Shown: piece after piece, positions 1-5,821 of the stretch | Layout of the letters: the number at the start of each line of letters is the position of its first letter | Position numbering within the stretch: position 1 is the stretch's first letter | Assembly: GCA_016126025.1 (NCBI GenBank) | Contig: JAEFDA010000112.1 | Span: forward strand, 1-10,074 | Direction of reading: 5' to 3' | DNA from: Nitrososphaerota archaeon | GTDB lineage: Archaea > Thermoproteota > Nitrososphaeria > Nitrososphaerales > Nitrosopumilaceae | Length of the DNA stretch: 10,074 nucleotides | Translations under genes and position numbers: made by a program | The notes under the pieces: generated by a model | The model's database searches: none | Told to the model about the DNA's origin: nothing | The model's input: only the letters and a program-made list of their open reading frames with translations

Positions 1-19
1 CAGCACTTCTCAATCAACG

Positions 20-26
20 CTAAATA
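20..26 (+). promoter_or_regulatory. Probable TATA box for the OB/HD gene
   Basis: The AT-rich heptamer ctaaata occupies -29 to -23 relative to the ATG at 49, in an otherwise GC-rich stretch. This matches the box position seen for the other first genes here and implies a leaderless transcript. It is weaker than the cbiT and cbiL boxes. Confidence 0.45.
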
Positions 27-48
27 CCACCGGAACGGCGGCTTCCGC

Positions 49-978
49 ATGAAGTCGGCGTATGCGGGCGAGATAGCGGCGGGCGACGCGGTGGACACGC
101 ACTTTGCGGTGGCGTCCAAGAGGCCCCTCCGCCCCTACAGCAACAAGCCGGGCCTCTGGTTCGGTCTGGATCTCTCCGACAGGACCGGATCCATACAGGC
201 CGTGTACTGGGGGAGGGAAGAGGAGGAGACCCGGACCGTCTTTGAGTCGTTCGGCATAGGGGACGTGGTGCGGGTGCAGGGGGAGGCCACCATATACCGG
301 GACCAGCTCCAGATATCGGTCAACGCCGGCGGCGGCCTCGTAGAGAAGACCGAGACATACGAGCGGGAGGACATGGTGCCGGCCGCCCGGGTGGACGTTG
401 CCGGGCTCAAGTCGAGGCTCCTGGACCATATCCGGTCTGTGAGAAACCCCCAGGTCCGGGCACTCCTGGACTTGATCTTCGGCGACGGGCCGTTCCTGGA
501 TGCGTATGCCGCCTGCCCGGCCGCCAAGTCATACCACCACGGGTACGTGGGGGGACTCATACAGCACTCCCTGAACATGGTGGATCTGGCCCTGGCAGTC
601 TCGCGCAACTACGAGGGGGATCTGGACACCGACATGCTGGTGGCCGGGTGCCTGCTGCACGACGTGGGCAAGATGCGCCAGTACGAGGTGGGGCTGAACA
701 TCAGGTACACCACCGACGGCGACTACCTGGGCCACATATCCATGGGGGTGATGATGGTGCAGGAGCGGATATCCGGGGTGAGGGAGTCGGGGGGAGTGTT
801 CGACCCGGAGACCGAACGCCACCTGGTGCACATAATCCTGAGCCACCACGGGGAGCTGGAGCACGGCTCGCCGGTGGTGCCGCGCACCCCAGAGGCCATG
901 GTGGTACACAAGGTGGACGCCTGCGACGCCCAGATAAAGCACATGCTGGAGCAGAAGAGTCAGGACTCAAGCTTTTAA
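49..978 (+). CDS. OB-fold/HD-domain nucleic-acid hydrolase, YhaM-like
   Basis: Predicted cytoplasmic 309-residue protein with the two-domain plan of YhaM 3'-5' exoribonucleases. An OB-fold (about residues 10-98; strand segments around 35-54 and 70-91) would bind single-stranded nucleic acid. An HD metal-dependent phosphohydrolase domain follows (about 155-300). Visible metal-ligand candidates are H163/H164, H173, the H204-D205 pair in LLHDVGK, H229, H266/H267 in ILSHHGE and D290. The ATG at 49 is preferred because the N-terminus then matches the family, and an AT-rich box sits 23-29 bases upstream. However, the frame stays open to base 1, so a longer N-terminus cannot be excluded. cbiT follows after 23 bp but seems to have its own promoter. 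Domain assignment is firm; activity on RNA rather than DNA is inferred from bacterial relatives. Confidence 0.85.
   Translation: MKSAYAGEIAAGDAVDTHFAVASKRPLRPYSNKPGLWFGLDLSDRTGSIQAVYWGREEEETRTVFESFGIGDVVRVQGEATIYRDQLQISVNAGGGLVEKTETYEREDMVPAARVDVAGLKSRLLDHIRSVRNPQVRALLDLIFGDGPFLDAYAACPAAKSYHHGYVGGLIQHSLNMVDLALAVSRNYEGDLDTDMLVAGCLLHDVGKMRQYEVGLNIRYTTDGDYLGHISMGVMMVQERISGVRESGGVFDPETERHLVHIILSHHGELEHGSPVVPRTPEAMVVHKVDACDAQIKHMLEQKSQDSSF
972..978 (+). promoter_or_regulatory. TATA box of cbiT, overlapping the upstream stop codon
   Basis: The heptamer cttttaa lies at -30 to -24 from the proposed GTG start of cbiT. It is identical in sequence and spacing to the cbiL box at 3495-3501. Its last three bases are the TAA stop codon of the preceding gene. 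The spacing implies transcription starting at or very near the start codon. Confidence 0.65.
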
Positions 979-1001
979 CGGACCCTGGCCTGGTACGCGC
1001 C

Positions 1002-1589
1002 GTGTGGAAGCACAGGACCCCCGGCATACCCGACGGCCTCTTCGAGAGGGCCGAGGGCGTACCCATCACCAAGGAGGAGATAAGGGCCATACAGATATCC
1101 AAGGCCCGGCTGTCGGCCGGCCACACCATATACGACATAGGGTGCGGCAGCGGATCCGTCTCGGTGGAGGCGGCCATCCAAACCGGGGAGGGGGGTACGG
1201 TGCTGGCCGTGGACCGCGATCCCGTGGCCGTCGGACTGACCGAGCGTAACGCCGCCCGGTTCGGCCTGTCCAACATACGCACATTCCTGGGCGAGGCGCG
1301 CGACGTGATACCCACGCTGCCGGAGCCCGACGCCGTAATAGTGGGGGGGACCGGCGGTGAGACCGCCGAGATACTGCAGATGTGCGCGCGCCGGCTGCGG
1401 CCCGGCGGCCGCATCGTGATAGGGACCATACTCATCGAGACGCTCGCCGACGTGCTACATGCCATGGAGGGGTGCGACCTCAAGGACCCCGACATAGTGC
1501 AGGTCACCATACTAAAGAGCCGCCGCACCAGCACCGGCACCATGATGCTGGCCCGCAACCCCGTTACCATAGTCTCGGCATCGGCATAG
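1002..1589 (+). CDS. cbiT: Cobalt-precorrin-6B C15-methyltransferase (decarboxylating), CbiT
   Basis: SAM-dependent enzyme of the cobalt-early B12 pathway that methylates C15 and decarboxylates the C12 acetate of the corrin precursor. The 195-residue product is normal for stand-alone CbiT. It opens with the family N-terminus (WKHRTPGIPDGLF, then GVPITKEEIR). The Rossmann SAM motif DIGCGSGSVSVE is at 45-56, the acidic AVDRD at 69-73, and VGGTGG at 114-119. I chose GTG 1002 because an upstream extension has no family similarity, the preceding gene ends at 978, and a TATA box sits 24-30 bases upstream. A much longer open frame reaching back inside the OB/HD gene is an artefact. No CbiE partner is fused or adjacent. 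The gene converges on the TPR gene across 165 bp. Isoleucine codons are 15 ATA and 4 ATC. Confidence 0.92.
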   Translation: MWKHRTPGIPDGLFERAEGVPITKEEIRAIQISKARLSAGHTIYDIGCGSGSVSVEAAIQTGEGGTVLAVDRDPVAVGLTERNAARFGLSNIRTFLGEARDVIPTLPEPDAVIVGGTGGETAEILQMCARRLRPGGRIVIGTILIETLADVLHAMEGCDLKDPDIVQVTILKSRRTSTGTMMLARNPVTIVSASA

Positions 1590-1754
1590 GTGGTGTCTTG
1601 CCGGTGCTGGGCAGGGAACGCATCTTGGCTGCGTGCTCGATGGCGCTGGACGGTATACAGGCCGCGTCCGGCTGGGGTGGCCGGGTACGCGGCGCCTGGC
1701 CGCGGCAGGCCGCACGGGATCCTGCTGCCGGCGCCTCATCTGCGGCCCGGCCAG

Positions 1755-3164
1755 CTAGCGGCCGTTCCGGATGCGGACCCAACCACTCCTGCCTGGGGCG
1801 CGCCGGGGCATCCGGCGCCCCTTCTGAGATCCGCCCTTCTGAGACATGTCCTTCTGCAACCTATCCAGAAGGAGGGCCGCCTCCCGGTGGTCAGGGTCCA
1901 GCCTTATGACCTCTTTGAGGGCGGCTGCCGCCCGGCCGTACTCGCCAAGGTAGACCATCCCCTGCGCCGCGCTATACATGGTGTGGGGGTTATTGGTGGC
2001 CAGCTCCGCGGCCCTCGCCAGGTACCTGAGGGCGTCACCGCGGCGCTCTCCTATGTGCAGCAGCACCCTGCCTATGTTGCAGTGCGCGTTGGAGTGGTAG
2101 GGGGCCAGCTCTATGGTCCTCCTGAAGCACGCGAGCGCCCCCTGGGTGTCGCCGGTGGCCATCAGGACCGACCCCTTGTTGTTGTGCGTGCTGGCATAGT
2201 TGGGGTCCAGCTCCAGCGACTTGTCTAGGTATGGCATGGCCTTCTTGTGCCTGCCCAGATTCATCAGCGACGTGCCCGCGTTGTAGTACGAGTAGGGGTC
2301 GCCCGGGTTCAGCTTTGCGGCCTTGGTGGCGTACTCCAGGGCATCCTGGTACATGCCAAGATCCAGCAGAGCCGAGCTCTTGCCGCGGTGGGCCTCGGCG
2401 TGGTCAGGTTTCCGCCTGACGGCCTTGTCAAAAAGACCGATGCTCATGGACGCATACCCGGCGCGCAACAGAGCCTCCCCGGCGCGGCAGTATGCCTCGG
2501 TGCGGTCCGGGCCCAACCTGACCGCCTTCCTGATGGCTTTGGACGCCGCTACATTTCTGTCCTGATTGGCCAGGTGGATTGCCAACGAGTAGTAGGACTC
2601 GGCGCGGTCCGGGGCCAGCCGTATGGCGGCCTTGTAGCAGTCGGTGGCCTCGGCGTCCCTGTACGCGTTGGCTAGAAGGGTCCCCTTGCACTGGTACCCG
2701 ATGGGGTCCTTCGGATCCGCCCGTATGGCCGCATTATAGCGGTCCAGCGCCCCGTCCTCGTCACCCAACTCGTAGAGCGCCTCCCCCCAGAGCCGGTGGG
2801 TGACAGAGTTGGCCGGGTCCAACCCGGCCGCCCGCCCGTACAGGTCCGCAGCCCTGCCGTACTCTCCGACACCCATCATCTGGGCGCCCATCTCGGCGTA
2901 CTTGGCCGGATCCGCCGGACACAGCGCCCCGGCCCGGTCCAGATGCGTGGCGGCCCCTTTTCCGTCCCCTAAGCGTAGCAGCGTCAGCCCCATCTGCCAG
3001 TGGGCATCGGCGTACTCCGGCTGCATCTCCAGCGCGCGTCCGAACAACTCGGCGGCCTCCTTGTACATGCACTTCTCATACAGGTCCGCCCCGCGCCGGT
3101 GCATCTCGGCCGCCCCGCCCGCGGGGTTCTGGTCCCGGGACGGTGTCCTGCGGGCGCGCCTCAC
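1755..3164 (-). CDS. Twelve-repeat TPR protein
   Basis: Tetratricopeptide-repeat protein, presumably a protein-protein interaction scaffold; no catalytic domain, signal peptide or membrane segment is visible. Twelve consecutive 34-residue units run at strict spacing (the eleventh has 35), with the usual G at position 8, A at 20 and a P near 32 in most units, e.g. ALEMQPEYADAHWQMGLTLL. A basic tail of about 40 residues follows, with three pentapeptides LQKDM, SQKGG, SQKGR. The start is uncertain. GTG 3164 has GGGAGG six bases upstream; ATG 3104 begins exactly at the first repeat; the longest frame starts at GTG 3317, but its first ~40 codons use many A/T third positions unlike the rest, so I think they are noncoding. 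No TATA box lies at the usual distance from any of these. The gene is antisense to the flanking cobalamin genes; partner and role are unknown. Confidence 0.85.
   Translation of the reverse strand: MRRARRTPSRDQNPAGGAAEMHRRGADLYEKCMYKEAAELFGRALEMQPEYADAHWQMGLTLLRLGDGKGAATHLDRAGALCPADPAKYAEMGAQMMGVGEYGRAADLYGRAAGLDPANSVTHRLWGEALYELGDEDGALDRYNAAIRADPKDPIGYQCKGTLLANAYRDAEATDCYKAAIRLAPDRAESYYSLAIHLANQDRNVAASKAIRKAVRLGPDRTEAYCRAGEALLRAGYASMSIGLFDKAVRRKPDHAEAHRGKSSALLDLGMYQDALEYATKAAKLNPGDPYSYYNAGTSLMNLGRHKKAMPYLDKSLELDPNYASTHNNKGSVLMATGDTQGALACFRRTIELAPYHSNAHCNIGRVLLHIGERRGDALRYLARAAELATNNPHTMYSAAQGMVYLGEYGRAAAALKEVIRLDPDHREAALLLDRLQKDMSQKGGSQKGRRMPRRAPGRSGWVRIRNGR
1819..1863 (-). repeat. Three imperfect 15-bp tandem repeats in the TPR gene tail
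   Basis: On the + strand cccttctgaga occurs at 1819 and 1834, and a degenerate copy (tccttctg) at 1849, giving a 15-bp period. Read on the coding strand they encode LQKDM, SQKGG and SQKGR just after the last TPR unit. Confidence 0.6.
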
Positions 3165-3494
3165 CGGGAGCCTCCCGGGGGCTCGCCGCGGCCCGCCAAC
3201 GGGGCATGGGTTTTGCGCCGCCCCGGCATCCTGTACATTTGGTTCTCGGACGGTGTGTGGTGTCCGGCCCCGCCGGCACATCGCCTGTGCATCTCCACAG
3301 GCACCTTGGTCTCCCACATGTTAACCATTCCGCCGGCGGTTCCCCCACGAGATCTGGCGGAGCGGGGCCTGACGCCGGGCATCCACAGTGCGCGGTGGGC
3401 GGCGCGGCGGGGGGTCCGGCGCGCCGCCGTTCCCCCGTACATCTTGGCGCGGCCAGACCATCCGTTCCCGCGGCAGGGGTACTATCCGCCTAGA
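3165..3494. other. GC-rich spacer between the TPR gene and cbiL
   Basis: About 330 bp without a recognisable gene. Several frames stay open on both strands because the DNA is GC-rich and stop codons are rare, but none gives a recognisable protein. The TPR gene could begin inside it (GTG 3317 or ATG 3281). The perfect palindrome ccgccggcgg lies at 3330-3339, next to the only AT-rich spot (catgttaacc, 3317-3326). I find no tRNA or clear structured RNA. Confidence 0.5.
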
Positions 3495-3501
3495 CTTTTA
3501 A
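3495..3501 (+). promoter_or_regulatory. TATA box of the cbiL-cbiF operon
   Basis: The heptamer cttttaa at -30 to -24 of the cbiL ATG is identical in sequence and spacing to the box before cbiT. The two cobalamin transcription units therefore carry the same core element. A leaderless transcript starting near 3525 is implied. Confidence 0.7.
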
Positions 3502-3524
3502 TTGGCCGGCGCCCCACGCGCACC

Positions 3525-4244
3525 ATGTCGCGGCTGACGGCCATAGGCGTGGGACCGGGTGACCCGGATCTGCTCACGGTAAAGGCGGTGAGGGCCATCC
3601 GGGAGGCCGACACCGTGATGTGCCCTGCCTCGGCCGAGGACCGCCCCAGCATAGCCCTGGCGGTCGTGGAGTCGCTGCTGGACCGCTCCCGCCAGAATAT
3701 AATCAAGATGACCTTCCCGATGACCAAGGACCCCGACATACTGGAGTCCACGTGGAGGCGTAACGCCGCCCGGATGGCCGGCGAGGTGAACGGAGGCCGC
3801 AACGTGGTATATGTGACGGTGGGGGACCCCTACCTGTACAGCACCTGGATATACATGCACCGGGAGCTGGAGCGGAACCACCCCGCCATGGACATCACCG
3901 TAATACCGGGGATAGTCTCGATGTTCACGTTCGCCTCCAAGGTGGGGGTCAGCATAGCGGAGGGCGCCGAGAAGGTCTCCATCATACCCTCGTGCTACGA
4001 GCTGGGTTCGGTCCGGGAGATAGCCCGCAACTCCGACGTCATGGTGTTCCTGAAGGACGGCAGGTACTTTGACCAGGTCATAGACATACTCAAAGAGTCC
4101 GGGTTCCCCGACGACTCCCTGTTCGCCATAGGCCAGGACCTGGGCACCGAGCACGAGATAGTGCGCCGCCTGACATTGGGTGACGTGGACAGGGGGGTCC
4201 TGACCACCAAATACTTTTCCATACTGGTGGTAAAACGTGTATGA
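3525..4244 (+). CDS. cbiL: Cobalt-precorrin-2 C20-methyltransferase, CbiL
   Basis: Tetrapyrrole methylase that transfers a methyl group from SAM to C20 of (cobalt-)precorrin-2, the first peripheral methylation committing the precursor to B12. At 239 residues it has the normal family length. Family signatures are the N-terminal IGVGPGDPDLLTVKA (7-21), the central VTVGDPYLYST (97-107) and the PGI turn near 128-130. The FPMTKD stretch (64-69) and GDPYLYST favour CbiL/CobI over other methylases of the fold. The ATG at 3525 is set by the TATA box 24-30 bases upstream and by homology; the in-frame open stretch before it is not coding. Its last 8 bases overlap the start of cbiF, so the pair is probably one transcript with coupled translation. 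Whether cobalt is already inserted in the substrate is inferred from the cobalt-early pathway used by archaea. Confidence 0.92.
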   Translation: MSRLTAIGVGPGDPDLLTVKAVRAIREADTVMCPASAEDRPSIALAVVESLLDRSRQNIIKMTFPMTKDPDILESTWRRNAARMAGEVNGGRNVVYVTVGDPYLYSTWIYMHRELERNHPAMDITVIPGIVSMFTFASKVGVSIAEGAEKVSIIPSCYELGSVREIARNSDVMVFLKDGRYFDQVIDILKESGFPDDSLFAIGQDLGTEHEIVRRLTLGDVDRGVLTTKYFSILVVKRV

Positions 4245-4995
4245 AGTATATTTTGTGGGATGCGGGCCCGGAGACCCCGACCTCATAACCATAAAGGGCG
4301 CCAACCTGATCAAAGAGGCCGGCACGGTGGTGTACTCGGGCTCCCTCATACCGCAGCCTATACTGGACATGTGCGGGGGCGTCCTACATGACGCCTCGGG
4401 GATGGTCCGCGAGCAGATAACCGACATACTGTACGAGGCCGCCTCGCGGGGCGAGGTCACGGTGCGCCTGCACGACGGCGACCCCACCATATACGGGGCC
4501 GTCCGCGAGCAGATCGACCACCTGGAGGAGCGGGGCGTCTCCTGCACCATAATACCGGGGGTGACGGCCATGCTGTCCTCGGCCGCCGCCCTGCGCACCC
4601 AGCTCACCCTGCCCGGCGTGACCCAGACCATAATAATGACCAGGATGGGCTCCCGCACCGACGTGCCGGAGCGGGAGAGCATAGAGGCCCTGGCCTCCCA
4701 CGGCGCCACCCTGGTGCTATATCTGAGCGTCCACCTGCTGGAGCGCATCGTGCGGGAGGCCGTATCCGGCGGCTACCCGCCCGGGACGCCGGTCGCCGTG
4801 GTGTACCGGGCCGGCTGGGACGACCAGCAAATCGTAACCGGGACCCTGCAGGACATACAGCAGAAGGTGCGCGCCGCCCGCATAACCCGCACGGCCACCA
4901 TCATAATAGGGGAGGTGGTCCAGCCCTCCGCCTACGAGTACTCCAGACTGTACGACAAGACCTTCACCCACGGCTACCGCCGAGGCTCAGCCTAG
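4237..4995 (+). CDS. cbiF: Cobalt-precorrin-4 C11-methyltransferase, CbiF/CobM
   Basis: SAM-dependent methylase that adds the C11 methyl group to cobalt-precorrin-4. The 252-residue length is typical. It shows [16 protein letters not shown] (6-21), YSGSLI (33-38), the diagnostic [17 protein letters not shown] (76-92; the usual family form has LHTGDP), IIPGVTAML (105-113), [14 protein letters not shown] (123-136) and a C-terminal [17 protein letters not shown]. The GTG start at 4237 gives the conserved N-terminus, overlaps the cbiL stop by 8 bp, and has the SD-like GGTGG six bases upstream (4226-4230); an ATG at 4241 is out of frame. The 3' end overlaps the opposing racemase-like gene by 32 bp. 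I am confident of the family and of C11 specificity; CobJ-type and CobI-type methylases fit less well. Confidence 0.93.
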   Translation: MYEVYFVGCGPGDPDLITIKGANLIKEAGTVVYSGSLIPQPILDMCGGVLHDASGMVREQITDILYEAASRGEVTVRLHDGDPTIYGAVREQIDHLEERGVSCTIIPGVTAMLSSAAALRTQLTLPGVTQTIIMTRMGSRTDVPERESIEALASHGATLVLYLSVHLLERIVREAVSGGYPPGTPVAVVYRAGWDDQQIVTGTLQDIQQKVRAARITRTATIIIGEVVQPSAYEYSRLYDKTFTHGYRRGSA

Positions 4996-5710
4996 AGATA
5001 TTCTGGCGCACCCCCAGCCTGTGCAGCAGCGGCCCTATGTCGTGTCCGCCCGACGTGTACACCCGCAGGGTGCCTCCCCCGCCGGCGCCCGCCGCGGACA
5101 CGGCGCGCCCGGCCACCGTATCGGCGGGATCCAGAAACACCACATCGGGCCGGACCGACTCCATGATATCTTTCAGGAACGGCAGGTGCGTGCTGGAGAG
5201 GACGCAGGTCCCCCGCACGTCCCGCAGCATATCCCGTATCATACCGCGGCATTCCTCCGGGTCGTCCAGGAACGCGCCGGTCTCGGCCAGCCCGACCAGA
5301 ACCGAGGCGTCCACCTCCCGTATGTGCAGGTCCAGGCCCAGCGATGCAGCGTACCTGCGCACCGCGCCCGACTCGACCACGGAGCGGGTGGCCAGCACCG
5401 TCGCGGAGCGGCCTATGCGGGCGGCCTCGCGCAGGGGGGGCCACACACCCATCGTGGCCTGGTCCTCCATGGAGTCCAGCAGCAGGGTGGGCGTGTTGGA
5501 GCCGACCACCACCAGGTCCGGCGCGAACCTCTCCCGGAGGCCGCGCACCGTATCGGATATGATGCGGCGCAGCTCGGCCACGGGCTTTGTCCCGTACGGG
5601 TGGCTGGCCGTGTCCGCATAGTATATGATGTCGCAGCGTGATATGCGGCGGAGGGCGCGCACCACCCCCAGCGAGCCCAGCCCCGAGTCGAAGACGGCTA
5701 TGGTGGCCAC
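4964..5710 (-). CDS. Glutamate/aspartate racemase-fold protein lacking both catalytic cysteines
   Basis: The 248-residue protein matches MurI-type glutamate racemases over its whole length. VFDSGLGSLGVV (6-17) and YYADTASHPYGTKP (30-43) are conserved, as is the C-terminal GGHDIGPLLHRLG. MurI uses two cysteines, in the ACNTAS-like and GCTHYP-like motifs. Here these read GSNTPT and SSTHLP, so both are serine (S71, codon TCC; S173, codon AGC). The neighbouring N72-T73 and T174-H175 are kept. It probably cannot racemise by the two-cysteine mechanism; it may bind an amino acid, catalyse something else, or act as a regulator. Archaea of this type lack peptidoglycan, so the D-glutamate role of MurI does not apply. 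The GTG start at 5710 has a TATA-like box 24-30 bases upstream and an in-frame stop shortly above. It is divergent from cdvB and convergent with cbiF. Fold is confident; function unknown. Confidence 0.85.
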   Translation of the reverse strand: MATIAVFDSGLGSLGVVRALRRISRCDIIYYADTASHPYGTKPVAELRRIISDTVRGLRERFAPDLVVVGSNTPTLLLDSMEDQATMGVWPPLREAARIGRSATVLATRSVVESGAVRRYAASLGLDLHIREVDASVLVGLAETGAFLDDPEECRGMIRDMLRDVRGTCVLSSTHLPFLKDIMESVRPDVVFLDPADTVAGRAVSAAGAGGGGTLRVYTSGGHDIGPLLHRLGVRQNISRLSLGGSRG

Positions 5711-5732
5711 CGTGTGGTGGCCCTGTCAACTA

Positions 5733-5739
5733 AATTTAA
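5733..5739 (+). promoter_or_regulatory. Possible TATA box for cdvB transcription
   Basis: aatttaa on the + strand would place transcription start near 5760-5763, giving cdvB a leader of about 35 nt. A weaker alternative, cattaag at 5768-5774, lies exactly -30 to -24 from the cdvB ATG and would make the gene leaderless. The sequence alone does not decide between them. Confidence 0.45.
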
Positions 5740-5740
5740 T
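5734..5740 (-). promoter_or_regulatory. TATA box of the racemase-like gene
   Basis: On the minus strand attaaat lies at -30 to -24 of the GTG at 5710. It is part of the palindrome taaattta (5731-5738), so the same bases can serve a promoter on the other strand. Confidence 0.6.
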
Positions 5741-5743
5741 CTG

Positions 5744-5763
5744 TGGTGCATCATTCTGCACCA
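5744..5763. promoter_or_regulatory. 7-bp inverted repeat in the divergent promoter (possible operator)
   Basis: tggtgca (5744-5750) and tgcacca (5757-5763) are exact reverse complements around a 6-base spacer. The dyad sits between the shared TATA palindrome and the predicted + strand start site, where a bound regulator could block initiation. It could also be an RNA hairpin if transcription begins further upstream. Confidence 0.4.
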
Positions 5764-5801
5764 TGCCCATTAAGTGCGATTTGGTCGACCCCATCCCATG
5801 A
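5763..5801 (+). other. Possible 12-codon upstream ORF overlapping the cdvB start
   Basis: ATG 5763 opens a 12-codon frame (MPIKCDLVDPIP) whose TGA at 5799-5801 overlaps the cdvB ATG in an ATGA arrangement. The ATG is 24-30 bases from the TATA-like aatttaa, the spacing used by other genes here. It could couple translation to cdvB, or could be chance; no homology is visible. Confidence 0.25.
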
Positions 5802-5821
5802 CAAGCTTTGACAAGTCATGG
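5796..5821 (+). promoter_or_regulatory. Inverted repeat enclosing the cdvB start codon
   Basis: ccatgac (5796-5802) and gtcatgg (5815-5821) are perfect reverse complements with a 12-base loop, so the cdvB ATG (5798-5800) would lie in the stem of a 7-bp mRNA hairpin. Two copies of tgacaag (5799-5805 and 5809-5815) lie within it. A role in translation control is conjecture. Confidence 0.35.

Noticed and set aside
648..1001. N-terminal extension of cbiT into the OB/HD gene
   Set aside because: The extra 118 residues overlap a conserved gene in another frame and are low-complexity Arg/Gly/Ala sequence; CbiT homology starts at 1002.
1590..1754. Possible small gene or RNA between cbiT and the TPR gene
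   Set aside because: Open frames there are stop-poor GC artefacts; no start with a promoter or ribosome site, no RNA fold and no terminator could be supported.
3330..3339. Palindrome ccgccggcgg as an operator
   Set aside because: A 10-bp GC-only palindrome is expected by chance in DNA this GC-rich, and it is far from the cbiL start; noted only within the spacer.
3000..3524. In-frame open stretch upstream of the cbiL ATG
   Set aside because: It is antisense to the TPR repeats and the spacer, shows no family similarity, and the cbiL TATA box lies inside it.
3498..4748. 416-codon minus-strand frame spanning cbiL and cbiF
   Set aside because: It is the reverse shadow of two conserved overlapping methyltransferases and has no motif of its own.
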